Origin: Actinomycetota bacterium
GTDB lineage: Bacteria > Actinomycetota > Actinomycetes > S36-B12
DNA length: 39,613 nucleotides
Assembly (NCBI GenBank): GCA_029978585.1
Contig: JAPOJD010000004.1
Span: forward strand, 1-39,613
Direction of reading: 5' to 3'
Of this stretch, positions 7,900 through 15,754 are shown piece by piece. Within the stretch, counting starts at the first letter, position 1. Each line of letters begins with the position of its first letter. Below the pieces are notes generated by a model. That model searched no databases. It had not been told where the DNA came from and saw only the letters and a list, made by a program, of their open reading frames with translations. Both the position numbers and the translations under genes were made by a program.

Positions 7900-8607
7900 G
7901 TCCCCCAGCGCCGAGTCGGCGTCCTCGTGCTCGCCGCGGCGCTCGCCGTGGCTCTCTTGGCCATGCTGGCCCCCGCACCTCCGGCCGTCGCCGTTCCGGT
8001 CTCCCCGGCGCCCGCCGATGACCACACCGCCTTCTTCCCGGACGGGACCCTCGCGGGCAGCGGGTGGTCGGCCTGCCCCGGGATCACCTGGACGGTGGAC
8101 GCCCGGCGCCTGCCTGACGGAATAGAACGGCGCGAGATCCGCCGACTCGCTGCCGCGGTGGGCCAATGGGCCGAGGCAAGTGGCCTCGACATCCGCTTCG
8201 CGGGCGAGGAGCCCCTCTCGTACGACGCCTCCCGCTACCTCCTCGTCCCCCGCGGAACACCCCGGGAGCGCCACGTCTACCTCGCCTTTCTCGCGCCCCG
8301 GCACGCTCCATTGCTCGCCTCTCCCGTGGTCGGGCTCGGCAATCCCTCCCACGTCATCGCGGAAACACGGCAGATCGTCGGCGGAGTCGCGGTCTTCCGC
8401 AGCGGATTCGTGGCTGACGCGTCGGGGCGGGATCCCGACCGGCTGCGCAACCTGTACCTCCACGAGTTCGGCCACGTCCTCGGCCTGGGGCATGCCCGTA
8501 CGACGGCCAACGTGATGTACCCGACCATCGACCAGCGCGTCCGGCTCGGCCTCGGGGACCGGTCAGGAGCGCGATCCCTGGTCCGCCCCTGCACGGTCGC
8601 GCAGTAG
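7894..8607 (+). CDS. Secreted metzincin (matrixin-like, M10 type) zinc metalloprotease
   Basis: A 237-residue exported protein. The N-terminus has RR then a long hydrophobic stretch (VGVLVLAAALAVALLAMLAPAPPAVA), a Sec signal peptide or anchor with likely cleavage after AVA. The mature domain carries HEFGHVLGLGH (zinc ligands H190, H194 and H200, catalytic E191) and the Met-turn ANVMYP (M208), the hallmark of metzincins such as matrixins. No hemopexin or other extra domain is present and there is no clear cysteine-switch propeptide, so it resembles a compact bacterial M10-like peptidase. Substrate is unknown. It stands alone between the importer terminator and the leaderless promoter of the adenosine deaminase gene, and its start lies inside a repeat array. 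Confidence 0.85.
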   Translation: MTVPQRRVGVLVLAAALAVALLAMLAPAPPAVAVPVSPAPADDHTAFFPDGTLAGSGWSACPGITWTVDARRLPDGIERREIRRLAAAVGQWAEASGLDIRFAGEEPLSYDASRYLLVPRGTPRERHVYLAFLAPRHAPLLASPVVGLGNPSHVIAETRQIVGGVAVFRSGFVADASGRDPDRLRNLYLHEFGHVLGLGHARTTANVMYPTIDQRVRLGLGDRSGARSLVRPCTVAQ

Positions 8608-8610
8608 GTT
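8605..8610 (+). promoter_or_regulatory. -10 box of add (leaderless type)
   Basis: TAGGTT followed by 6 bases and then ATG. A transcript starting 6-7 bases after the box would begin at the start codon. The box begins in the stop codon of the upstream protease gene, and no Shine-Dalgarno is present. Confidence 0.55.
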
Positions 8611-8616
8611 CGGGTC

Positions 8617-9705
8617 ATGGCGGACCCGACCCCCTCGCTGGAGATCCTCGGTCGCGCCCCCAAGGTGCTCCTGCACGACCATCTCGACGGGGGCCTGCGC
8701 CCCGCGACCGTGACGGAACTCGCCGCCGAGACCGGGTACCCCGACCTGCCCGAGACCGAGCCGGACGCCCTCGCGGCATGGATCCGGGCCGCCGCGGACT
8801 CCGGCTCCCTGGAGCGCTACCTCGAGCCGTTCCGGCACACGGTCGGCGTCCTGCAGACCCCGGAGGCGCTGGCCCGGGTCGCCTCGGAGTGCGCCCAGGA
8901 CCTTGCCGACGACGGCGTGGTCTACGCCGAGGTCCGATTCGCCCCGGAGCTGCACCTCGAGCGCGGCCTGTCGCTGGACCAGGTCGTGGACGCCGTCCTC
9001 GCCGGCTTCCGCGATGGCGAGCGGGCGGCATCGCGGCCGATCCGGGTCGGCGTCCTGCTCACGGCCATGCGCACGGCGGCTCGCAGTCGCCAGATCGCCG
9101 ATCTCACCGTCGCGTACCGCCATCGCGGCGTGGTCGGCTTCGACATCGCCGGGCGCGAGGCGGGCTACCCGCCCACGCGGCACCTGGACTCCTTCGAGTT
9201 CCTGCGACGGGAGAATGCCCACTTCACCATCCACGCCGGCGAGGCCTTCGGGCTGCCGAGCATCTGGGAGGCGATCCAGTGGTGCGGCGCCGACCGGCTC
9301 GGGAACGGGGTGCGCATCGTCGACGACATCCACCGCGAGCCCGATGGGACGTACCGCCTCGGCCCTCTTGCGGCCTACGTGCGCGACCGGAGAATCCCCC
9401 TGGAGCTGTGCCCGACGTCGAATGTCATGACGGGAGCCGCGCCCAGCATCGACGAGCATCCGCTGGGCCTGCTCTCACGACTGCGCTTCCGAACCACGAT
9501 CAACACCGACAATCGGCTCATGTCGGGAACCACGATGACGCAGGAGATGGCGAAGGTCTGCGAGGCCTTCGGCTGGGGGCTCGATGACATGAGGTGGCTC
9601 ACGGTCAACGCGATGAAGAGCGCCTTCATCCCGTTCGATGAGCGCTTGGCCTACATCGACAACGTCATCAAGCCCGGCTACGCCGCCCTCGCCGCTGCGT
9701 CGTAG
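8617..9705 (+). CDS. add: Adenosine deaminase
   Basis: A 362-residue zinc deaminase converting adenosine and deoxyadenosine to inosine and deoxyinosine, the step that makes these nucleosides usable by PNP. Seen: the N-terminal metal motif [12 protein letters not shown] (H20, H22), [14 protein letters not shown], the zinc His in [10 protein letters not shown] with the catalytic Glu, [19 protein letters not shown], and [11 protein letters not shown] with the metal/catalytic Asp. The second residue of the usual DD pair is Asn, as I recall for actinobacterial adenosine deaminases. Length is typical. Start chosen at the ATG 6 bases after a TAGGTT box. It is functionally linked to the importer upstream and to the PNP/DeoC operon downstream on the other strand. 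Confidence 0.93.
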   Translation: MADPTPSLEILGRAPKVLLHDHLDGGLRPATVTELAAETGYPDLPETEPDALAAWIRAAADSGSLERYLEPFRHTVGVLQTPEALARVASECAQDLADDGVVYAEVRFAPELHLERGLSLDQVVDAVLAGFRDGERAASRPIRVGVLLTAMRTAARSRQIADLTVAYRHRGVVGFDIAGREAGYPPTRHLDSFEFLRRENAHFTIHAGEAFGLPSIWEAIQWCGADRLGNGVRIVDDIHREPDGTYRLGPLAAYVRDRRIPLELCPTSNVMTGAAPSIDEHPLGLLSRLRFRTTINTDNRLMSGTTMTQEMAKVCEAFGWGLDDMRWLTVNAMKSAFIPFDERLAYIDNVIKPGYAALAAAS

Positions 9706-9733
9706 GCTGCTCGCATTCGATCCGGGAGGGCGC

Positions 9734-10030
9734 ATGACGATGACCGAGCAACTGACGGAGCAACTGACTGACACGGCGGACCGTGTCGAGGGACTTCGTG
9801 GCAACCTGGGACGCGTGCGCATGGTCCTCGATCAGACGGATGCCGTCCTCTCCACTGCCGACGACCTCCTTGGTCGCACCGACGAATTCCTCGAGCAGGC
9901 GACGGTGACGCTGGAGAGCGGCCGCCGGTGGTTCCCCCGGGTCGCCCTCGTCCTGGGCGTCGTCGCCGTGGCCGGGATCGCCACGGTGGTCTACATCCGG
10001 ATGCGCCGCGGCGCCCGCGAGGAGATCTAG
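9734..10030 (+). CDS. Small single-pass membrane protein, function unknown
   Basis: A 98-residue protein. The start is the ATG preceded by GGGAGGG; the ORF track start (9638) lies inside the deaminase gene. The N-terminal ~60 residues are a predicted amphipathic or coiled-coil helix with regular Leu/Val spacing (LTEQLTDTADRVEGLRGNLGRVRMVLDQTDAVLSTADDLL). Then comes one membrane helix (VALVLGVVAVAGIATVVYI) and a basic cytoplasmic tail (RMRRGARE). It resembles many small actinobacterial proteins with a helical stalk and an anchor, but I recognise no family. Its stop shares the tetranucleotide CTAG with the stop of the convergent GNAT gene. Confidence 0.7.
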   Translation: MTMTEQLTEQLTDTADRVEGLRGNLGRVRMVLDQTDAVLSTADDLLGRTDEFLEQATVTLESGRRWFPRVALVLGVVAVAGIATVVYIRMRRGAREEI

Positions 10031-10644
10031 GCCGGCAGGCGAAGCCGCCAGGCCGTCGTCTCGCGGACGAAGCCGGCGCGCTCGTACGACCGCAGGGCCG
10101 CATCGTTGCCCACCGTGACCACGAGTCCGAGGGAGTCGTGGTCGATAAGGCGCGAGGCCGCCCGCCGCAGCAGTGCGCTGCCGGTGCCGGAGTAGCGCGG
10201 ATCGGGATCGCGCCAGATATCGCACACCCAGGGCCCCTCGCCCGGACGGTCCACGATGATGACCCCGCCGTAGGGGTAGCCGTCGCGTACCGCGACGGCG
10301 ATCGCACTCGCATCGCAGATCAGCGGCCCGAGTTTCGCCCCTTTCGTGTACGGCACGAGGTAGGAGTCGACGAGTGCTTCGCCGCCCGGCAGGTGATCGG
10401 GGTGTTCGGGCGGGTACGCCGCGAGGAACGCCGGCAGGACATCGCCCCAGGGCACCGGGGGATTCGCGTCCGCGTCGAACGGCAGGAACTCCCCGGCGTC
10501 ATCAGGGAGGCCTGGCGTCGGCGCGAGCGGGAGGGGCAGGCGCATCTGGTGGGCGTGCCGCTCGAGCACCGCGCCCTCGCGGATGAGGGCCTCTGCCTCC
10601 TCCCGGCTGTGGACCGAGACGATGCCGGGTGCCTCCTCAGACAC
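10027..10644 (-). CDS. GNAT-family N-acetyltransferase
   Basis: A 205-residue protein with the acetyl-CoA-binding GNAT fold in its C-terminal half: VCDIWRDPDPRYSGTGSALLRRAASRLI (variant of the R/Q-x-x-G-x-G/A loop) and LGLVVTVGNDAALRSYERAGFV (motif B). The N-terminal ~90 residues (EEAEALIREGAVLERHAHQMRLPLPL...) are not recognisable to me and may bind the acceptor. The GTG start overlaps the end of the short aldehyde dehydrogenase-like gene by 8 bases, so this is the last gene of the deo operon. Its acceptor is unknown. Confidence 0.8.
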   Translation of the reverse strand: MSEEAPGIVSVHSREEAEALIREGAVLERHAHQMRLPLPLAPTPGLPDDAGEFLPFDADANPPVPWGDVLPAFLAAYPPEHPDHLPGGEALVDSYLVPYTKGAKLGPLICDASAIAVAVRDGYPYGGVIIVDRPGEGPWVCDIWRDPDPRYSGTGSALLRRAASRLIDHDSLGLVVTVGNDAALRSYERAGFVRETTAWRLRLPA

Positions 10645-11506
10645 CGATGGGGTGCCAGACCGTCGTGGTCTCCACGAAGGAGCGCAGGCGGTCCAGGCCC
10701 GGCTCGTCGCTCCAGTCGGGCGCCTTTCTCGGAGGGATCAGCACCCGGGTGATCGTCTCCGCGGCCGCGAACTCCATCTCCGTGGCCAGTGCGTCGTCCT
10801 CCACTCCGGTGAGGTCGAGCGCGTTGACATCGGCGTGCGAGGCCAGCCATGGGCCCATCTCGGCGGGGCGTCCGGTGAGGATGTTGACCCCGCCGCCGGG
10901 AAGATCGGACGTGGCGAGGACCTCGGCCAGCGCGATGGCCGGCAGCGGCCGCGACAGCGACGGGACGACGATGCATGCGTTGCCGCTCACGATGATCGGC
11001 GCCACCACGCTGACGAGCCCGAGCAGGGACGATCGCTCCGGTGCGATCGCGGCGACCACCCCGGTCGGCTCGGGCACCGAGAAGGTGAAGTACGGCCCCG
11101 CGACGGGGTTGCTCGACCCGAGCACCTGCGCGATCTTGTCCGACCAGCCGGCGTACCAGACCCACCGGTCGATGGACAGGTCCACTTGCGTCGCGGCACG
11201 CCGGGCGGAGAGGCCCTCCGCGCGGGCGACCTCGTCCTCGAACTGCGCCCGTCGCCCCTCCATCATCTCCGCGATGCGGTAGAGCACCTGGCCCCTGTTG
11301 TACGCCGTCGCGCCCCACCATGCGGCCTGCGCCGAGCGCGCCGAGCGCACGGCGTCGCGAGCGTCCTTGCGGGAGGCGAGGGAGGCATTGGCGAGGAACT
11401 TGCCCCTGGTGTCGCTGACGACGTAGGTGCGGCCGCTCTCGCTGCGCGGGAACGCGCCACCGATGAAGAGCTTGTAGGTCTTGCGGACCTCGAGTCGGCC
11501 GTCCAT
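10637..11506 (-). CDS. Shortened aldehyde dehydrogenase-family protein, catalytic half missing
   Basis: A 289-residue protein beginning like an aldehyde dehydrogenase (KTYKLFIGGAFPRSESGRTYVV) and following the family through FSVPEPTGVVAAIAPERSSLLGLVSVVAPIIVSGNACIVVPS and LPGGGVNILTG. It ends shortly after the NAD domain. The ELGGK motif, the general-base Glu and the catalytic Cys are absent, and the NAD-binding Lys position (usually KPAE) reads VPSLS, so it should not oxidise aldehydes itself. The ORF track extends it to 12718, but those upstream codons are shadow; TGATG couples it to the complete aldehyde dehydrogenase. A partner or regulatory subunit of that enzyme is the simplest idea (inference); a decayed duplicate is the alternative. 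Confidence 0.8.
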   Translation of the reverse strand: MDGRLEVRKTYKLFIGGAFPRSESGRTYVVSDTRGKFLANASLASRKDARDAVRSARSAQAAWWGATAYNRGQVLYRIAEMMEGRRAQFEDEVARAEGLSARRAATQVDLSIDRWVWYAGWSDKIAQVLGSSNPVAGPYFTFSVPEPTGVVAAIAPERSSLLGLVSVVAPIIVSGNACIVVPSLSRPLPAIALAEVLATSDLPGGGVNILTGRPAEMGPWLASHADVNALDLTGVEDDALATEMEFAAAETITRVLIPPRKAPDWSDEPGLDRLRSFVETTTVWHPIGV

Positions 11507-12939
11507 CACGCTCCCGTCCGCAGGTACGCAGCGAGTCCCTGACGACCGCCCTCGCGGCCGAACCCGGACTCCTTGTAGCCGCCGAAAGGCGCCGCCGGGT
11601 CGAAGCGGTTGAACGTGTTGGCCCAGATCACCCCGGCTCGCAGGCGCGAGGCCATCCACAGGATGCGCGAGCCCTTCTCGGTCCAGACCCCGGCCGACAG
11701 CCCGAAGGGCGTGTTGTTGGCCTTCTCGATTGCCTCGTCGGGCGTGCGGAAGGTGAGCACCGCCAGCACCGGACCGAAGATCTCCTCGCGGGCGACGCGG
11801 TGGGCCTGCGTGACCCCGGTGAAGATCGTGGGCGGGAACCACCAGCCGCGCTCGGGAAGGTCGCAGGCGGCGGTCCAGCGGTCGGCGCCCTCCTCGTCGC
11901 CGGAGCGCACCAGGTCCTCGATGCGGGCGCGCTGCTCGGCGGAGTTGATGGCGCCGATGTCGGTGTTCTTGTCGAGCGGGTCGCCCAGGCGCAGCGTGCC
12001 GAGCCGGCGCTTGAGCGCGTCGAGCACCTCGTCGGCCATCGACTCCTGCACGAGGAGTCGCGAGCCGGCACAGCACACGTGGCCCTGGTTGAAGAAGATC
12101 CCGTTGACGATGCCCTCGACCGCCTCGTCCAGCGGCGCGTCGTCGAAGACCACGTTGGCCGCCTTGCCGCCCAGTTCGAGCGTGAGCCCCTTGCGGGTAC
12201 CGGCGACCGCCCGCTGGATCTGCCGGCCCACCTCGGTGGACCCGGTGAAGGCGATCTTGTCGACGTCCGGGTGCTCCACGAGGAAACGCCCGGTCGCAGC
12301 GTCGCCGGTGACAATGTTGACGACCCCCGGCGGGAGCTCGGCCTGCTGGCAGATGTCGGCGAAGGCGAGCGCCGTGAGAGGCGTGGTCTCCGCGGGCTTC
12401 AGCACCACGGTGTTGCCGCAGGCGAGCGCGGGAGCGATCTTCCACGCCAGCATGAGGAGCGGGAAGTTCCACGGGATGACCTGCCCGGCCACGCCGTAGG
12501 GCCGGGTGCCGTAACCGGCGTACTCCAACTTGTCCGCCCAGCCGGCGTGGTAGAAGAAGTGCGCGGCCGCGAGGGGGATGTCGACATCGCGGGACTCGCG
12601 GATGGGCTTGCCGTTGTCCAGGGTCTCGAGCACCGCGAGCTCGCGGGAGCGCTCCTGGATGATGCGCGCGATGCGGTAGAGGTACTTCGCCCGCTCGCTG
12701 CCCGGCATCTTGGACCACGTCGCGCGGTACGCCGCCCGCGCGGCGCGCACCGCCCGGTCCACGTCGAGCGCCCCGGCCTCGGTGACCTCGGCGAGCGCCT
12801 CCTCGGTGGCCGGGTTGAGTGTCTTGAAGGTGGCGCCGTCGAGGGGATCGACGAACTCCCCGTCGATGAACAGGCCGTAGGACGGGGCGATGTCCACCAC
12901 CGAGCGCGACTCGGGCGCGGGAGCGTAGTCAAAGGCCAT
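11506..12939 (-). CDS. NAD(P)-dependent aldehyde dehydrogenase of the deo operon
   Basis: A complete 477-residue aldehyde dehydrogenase. Seen: VIPWNFPLLMLAWKIAPALACGNTVVLKPAE (cofactor site), FTGSTEVGR, LELGGKAANVV with general-base Glu (E255), FNQGHVCCAGSR with catalytic Cys (C289), and EEIFGPVLAVLTF. Starting only 3 bases after the deoC stop, it probably oxidises the acetaldehyde released by DeoC to acetate. This is inference from order, since the sequence alone also fits other aldehydes. It ends in TGATG with the short paralogue. Confidence 0.93.
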   Translation of the reverse strand: MAFDYAPAPESRSVVDIAPSYGLFIDGEFVDPLDGATFKTLNPATEEALAEVTEAGALDVDRAVRAARAAYRATWSKMPGSERAKYLYRIARIIQERSRELAVLETLDNGKPIRESRDVDIPLAAAHFFYHAGWADKLEYAGYGTRPYGVAGQVIPWNFPLLMLAWKIAPALACGNTVVLKPAETTPLTALAFADICQQAELPPGVVNIVTGDAATGRFLVEHPDVDKIAFTGSTEVGRQIQRAVAGTRKGLTLELGGKAANVVFDDAPLDEAVEGIVNGIFFNQGHVCCAGSRLLVQESMADEVLDALKRRLGTLRLGDPLDKNTDIGAINSAEQRARIEDLVRSGDEEGADRWTAACDLPERGWWFPPTIFTGVTQAHRVAREEIFGPVLAVLTFRTPDEAIEKANNTPFGLSAGVWTEKGSRILWMASRLRAGVIWANTFNRFDPAAPFGGYKESGFGREGGRQGLAAYLRTGA

Positions 12940-12942
12940 CGG

Positions 12943-13872
12943 TCAGTCCATCGTCACGTAGTCGGGACCGGAGTAGTGCCCGGTGCGCATGCGCTGGCGC
13001 TGCTGGAGCAGGTCGTTGAGCAGGCTGGACGCCCCGAACCGGAAGAGGTCGGGGGTGAGCCAGGCGTCCCCGCAGGTCTCCTTCACCATGACCAGGTAGC
13101 GGATGGCGTCCTTGGCGGTGCGAATGCCCCCGGCGGGCTTGACGCCCACGCGCTCACCGGTCTGCGCGAACCAGTCGCGCACGGCCTCGAGCATCACCAG
13201 TGTCACCGGCGGGGTGGCGGCCGGGCTGATCTTCCCGGTGGACGTCTTGATGAAGTCGGCACCCGCGAGCATCGCGAGCCAGGAGGCCCGGCGGACGTTG
13301 TCGTACGTCCGCAATTCGCCGGTCTCGAAGATGACCTTGAGGTGGGCGCCTCCGCAGGCCTCCTTCACCGCGACGATCTCCTCGAAGACCTCGAGGTAGC
13401 GCCCGGCAAGGAAGGCACCGCGATCGATCACCATGTCGATCTCGTCGGCGCCGTTGGCCACGGCGTCGCGGGTGTCCTGGAGCTTGACCGCGATGCTCGC
13501 GCGCCCCGAGGGGAACGCTGTGGCGACGGCGGCGACGTGCAGGCGGTCGCCCACCGCCTCTCGCGCGAGCGCGGCCATGTCGCCGTACACGCAGATCGCG
13601 GCGACCGCCGGCACCGTCGGGTCCGTGGGATCAGGGCGCAGTCCCTTGGCGCACAGGGCCCGGACCTTGCCGGGGGTGTCCATGCCCTCGAGGGTCGTGA
13701 GGTCAACCATGGAGATGGCCAGGTCGAGGGCCTGCTCCTTGCTCGCGGCCTTGACCGACCGTGTTGCGAGCATCGCCGCGCGTCCCTCGGCACCAACCTG
13801 GTCGACGCCGGGCAGGCCGTGGAGGTAGCGCCGCAGGCTGGCTTCGTTGGCGGCGATCTCGGTGGCGGTCAC
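12943..13872 (-). CDS. deoC: Deoxyribose-phosphate aldolase
   Basis: A 309-residue class I aldolase cleaving 2-deoxyribose-5-phosphate to acetaldehyde and glyceraldehyde-3-phosphate. Seen: EIDMVID (proton-relay Asp, D146), LKVIFETGELRTYDNVRRAS, FIKTSTGK with the Schiff-base Lys (K209), and VGVKPAGGIRTAKDA with the second Lys (K245). It is longer than the ~220-260 residue bacterial forms, with an N-terminal extension of ~45 residues as in the long DeoC group. The GTG start overlaps the GNAT stop (GTGA). The track ORF reaching 14325 is out-of-frame read-through of the GNAT gene. Phosphopentomutase, needed to connect PNP product to DeoC, is not in the window. Confidence 0.95.
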   Translation of the reverse strand: MTATEIAANEASLRRYLHGLPGVDQVGAEGRAAMLATRSVKAASKEQALDLAISMVDLTTLEGMDTPGKVRALCAKGLRPDPTDPTVPAVAAICVYGDMAALAREAVGDRLHVAAVATAFPSGRASIAVKLQDTRDAVANGADEIDMVIDRGAFLAGRYLEVFEEIVAVKEACGGAHLKVIFETGELRTYDNVRRASWLAMLAGADFIKTSTGKISPAATPPVTLVMLEAVRDWFAQTGERVGVKPAGGIRTAKDAIRYLVMVKETCGDAWLTPDLFRFGASSLLNDLLQQRQRMRTGHYSGPDYVTMD

Positions 13873-14411
13873 CCGGCCAGGGTATCCCCGCCCTCTCTGG
13901 CCCCTTGCCCAGCCGGTGAAGCCGCGCCGCGGTGAGTCCGGGTTCGCGCGTACATGACCAGGTCGTGGTGGATTCCGTCGGCGCGGTACTGCGCCCCGCG
14001 CAGCACACCCTCGCGGGAGAAGCCGGCCTTCTCCAGGGACCGCTGCTCGGCGAGGTTGTCGACATCGGTGGAGGCCTCGACGCGATGGGCGGAGTCGAGC
14101 AGGTGATCGCTGAGCAGGCGCTGCGCCACGGAGCCGATGCCCCGGCCGCGCCATTCGGGAGCGAGGCCGATGCCCATGCTCCAGGCCCATGACCCGCGCG
14201 TCGGCCCGTAGGCGATGCGGTGCCACGACATGGTCCCGACCACCTCGCCGTCCAGGGTGACCGCGGCGCGATGGTGCTCCGGCTGCTCGACGTCGGGGAT
14301 CCGGTCGTCGTCCCAGGCGTCCCATTCGCTGGACTCGTCGGGACGTACGTCGTCCGCGCGCAGGTCGCGGACTTCCACGTGCCGCCCGCCGAGGTCCGCC
14401 TCGAGGAGCAC
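13869..14411 (-). CDS. GNAT-family N-acetyltransferase (RimJ/RimL-like)
   Basis: A 180-residue acetyltransferase. The acetyl-CoA loop is visible as WSMGIGLAPEWRGRGIGSVAQRLLSDHLL, followed by RVEASTDVDNLAEQRSLEKAGFSREGVLRGAQYRADGIHHDLVMYAR, the typical RimJ/L-type C-terminal half. The GTG start abuts the PNP stop (TAG then GTG), and its own stop overlaps deoC, so it is locked inside the deo operon between PNP and DeoC. Its substrate is unknown. Position alone might suggest acetylation of a nucleoside or of an operon protein, but nothing in the sequence shows it. Confidence 0.85.
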   Translation of the reverse strand: MLLEADLGGRHVEVRDLRADDVRPDESSEWDAWDDDRIPDVEQPEHHRAAVTLDGEVVGTMSWHRIAYGPTRGSWAWSMGIGLAPEWRGRGIGSVAQRLLSDHLLDSAHRVEASTDVDNLAEQRSLEKAGFSREGVLRGAQYRADGIHHDLVMYARTRTHRGAASPAGQGAREGGDTLAG

Positions 14412-15239
14412 CTACAGCCTCCGCAGGACCTCGTCGATGAGCCGACCCATGCGCTCGGCGGCGTTGCGGCCGGCCTCGAGCACCTCCTCGTGGGTGATCG
14501 GCTCACCGGTCGTCCCAGCGGCCTGGTTCGTGACCAGGGAGATGCCGAGCACCTCCATGCCGGCCTCGCGCGCGGCGATCGCCTCCAGGGCGGTGGACAT
14601 GCCGACGAGGTCCCCGCCGATGGCGCGGATCATGGCGATCTCGGCGGGTGTCTCGTAGTGCGGCCCGGGCAATTGGACGTAGACGCCCTCGTCGAGGGTG
14701 GGGTCGACCTCGTGGCACAGCGCCCGCAGGCGAGCGGAGTAGAGGTTGGTGAGGTCGATGAACGTCGCCCCGTGCAACGGGGAGCGACCGGTCATGTTGA
14801 TGTGGTCCTTGATGAGGACCGGGGTGCCGGGGGACCAGCGCGGCTGCAGGCCCCCGCAGCCGTTGGTGAGGACGAGGACGCGGCATCCGGCGGCGGCCGC
14901 GGTGCGGACCGAGTGGACGACCGCGTCCGTCCCGCGCCCCTCGTACAGGTGGGTGCGGCCGACGAACACCAGTGCGGGCCGCCCGCCCGCGTCGACACTG
15001 AGCACTCGGCCGGCATGCCCTGGCACGGTGGGCGCCTCGAAACCCGCGATGTCGGTCACCGCCATCTCGATCCGACCGTCGCCGGCGACGCCTGCCTCCC
15101 CGATGAGGTCCGCGGCATGCGCCCAGCCCGATCCCAGGATCACGGCGACCTCGTGCGAGGGCACCGCGGTGATCCGGGCGATGTCGGCGGCCGATGCTTG
15201 CGCGGCGGCGACGGCGCGCTCGGTTCCCTCGTGAGCCAT
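14412..15239 (-). CDS. Purine nucleoside phosphorylase, trimeric (class I) type
   Basis: A 275-residue phosphorylase splitting inosine/guanosine and their deoxy forms with phosphate. Seen: VAVILGSGWA (phosphate loop), VPGHAGRVL, FVGRTHLYEG, LVLTNGCGGLQPRWSPGTPVLIKDHINMTG, VYVQLPGPHYETPAEIAMIRAIGGDLVGMSTALEAIAARE and LVTNQAAGTTGEPITHEEV, all typical of the ~270-residue trimeric PNP group. The Asn of TNQAAG sits in the base-binding position. It is the first gene of the operon with deoC and the aldehyde dehydrogenases, behind a TAGCGT box 6 bases before the ATG. With Add upstream it completes conversion of (deoxy)adenosine to hypoxanthine plus (deoxy)ribose-1-phosphate. Confidence 0.95.
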   Translation of the reverse strand: MAHEGTERAVAAAQASAADIARITAVPSHEVAVILGSGWAHAADLIGEAGVAGDGRIEMAVTDIAGFEAPTVPGHAGRVLSVDAGGRPALVFVGRTHLYEGRGTDAVVHSVRTAAAAGCRVLVLTNGCGGLQPRWSPGTPVLIKDHINMTGRSPLHGATFIDLTNLYSARLRALCHEVDPTLDEGVYVQLPGPHYETPAEIAMIRAIGGDLVGMSTALEAIAAREAGMEVLGISLVTNQAAGTTGEPITHEEVLEAGRNAAERMGRLIDEVLRRL

Positions 15240-15245
15240 GGCGCG

Positions 15246-15251
15246 ACGCTA
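15246..15251 (-). promoter_or_regulatory. -10 box of the PNP/deoC operon (leaderless type)
   Basis: On the minus strand TAGCGT is followed by CGCGCC and the ATG of the PNP gene. There is no Shine-Dalgarno, so the mRNA probably starts at or next to the AUG. Confidence 0.55.
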
Positions 15252-15264
15252 CCGGGGCCTCGTC

Positions 15265-15708
15265 TCAGCCGCGGCTGGGGTGGCGTCGCAGCCCGGCGAC
15301 GTAGTCGTCGGGAGCTCCTCCGGCCTCGGCCGCGTCGGCGATGATCCCGAGGTAGGCCGCCGAGGGCAGCCCGCCCTCGTAGTCGTCGAGGACGTACAAC
15401 CAGGCCAGGACATCACCCTCGAGCGTCGACACGCGCACCCGCAGCTTGCGCCACAGCCCGAGGGAGGTCCCCTCCCACGCATCCAGCGAGGCCTCATCCA
15501 GCGGATGCATGTCGTAGAGGACCACGAACACCGAGTGGCCGGGGTCCTCGACGACGGTGGACAGGGCGCCGTCCCAGCCGAGGTCCTCGCCCCCGAAGGT
15601 CAGTCGCCAGCCGACGAGCCAGCCCGTGGCGGCGACAGGGGAGTACGGCGCCCGCTCGGCCATGCGATGCGGGTCGAGGTTGGAGCCGTACGCCGCGTAG
15701 AGCGCCAC
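15265..15708 (-). CDS. Gamma-glutamylcyclotransferase-fold protein
   Basis: A 147-residue protein of the GGCT-like/AIG2 fold. The diagnostic N-terminal loop is ALYAAYGSNLDPHRMAERAP (YGSNL motif, residues 7-11), and the middle has LYDMHPLDEASLDAWEG with a candidate catalytic Glu. Characterised relatives turn gamma-glutamyl compounds into 5-oxoproline; in an organism that makes mycothiol the natural substrate is uncertain. It has a GTG start with TACCCT 6 bases upstream. It is transcribed away from lpdA across a 46-base shared promoter region and ends 25 bases before the PNP start. Confidence 0.85.
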   Translation of the reverse strand: MALYAAYGSNLDPHRMAERAPYSPVAATGWLVGWRLTFGGEDLGWDGALSTVVEDPGHSVFVVLYDMHPLDEASLDAWEGTSLGLWRKLRVRVSTLEGDVLAWLYVLDDYEGGLPSAAYLGIIADAAEAGGAPDDYVAGLRRHPSRG

Positions 15709-15714
15709 GGCGCC

Positions 15715-15720
15715 AGGGTA
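15715..15720 (-). promoter_or_regulatory. -10 box of the gamma-glutamylcyclotransferase gene (leaderless type)
   Basis: TACCCT on the minus strand, then 6 bases (GGCGCC) and GTG. It is half of a 46-base divergent promoter region shared with lpdA. Confidence 0.5.
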
Positions 15721-15741
15721 CGGCTCCAGCGCCCGCTGCGA

Positions 15742-15747
15742 CAGAAT
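15742..15747 (+). promoter_or_regulatory. -10 box of lpdA (leaderless type)
   Basis: CAGAAT, 7 bases, then GTG. It fits the A2/T6 pattern of the other boxes, although the first base is C. Confidence 0.4.
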
Positions 15748-15754
15748 CAGGCCC

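Noticed and set aside
10637-12718. 693-residue minus-strand ORF as one fused aldehyde dehydrogenase
   Set aside because: The upstream part is a shadow of the complete aldehyde dehydrogenase in another frame; the real start is the ATG coupled by TGATG at 11506.
10637-15239. Bacterial microcompartment for acetaldehyde from DeoC
   Set aside because: No shell proteins (BMC or pentameric vertex types) and no encapsulation-like N-terminal helix were found in the window.
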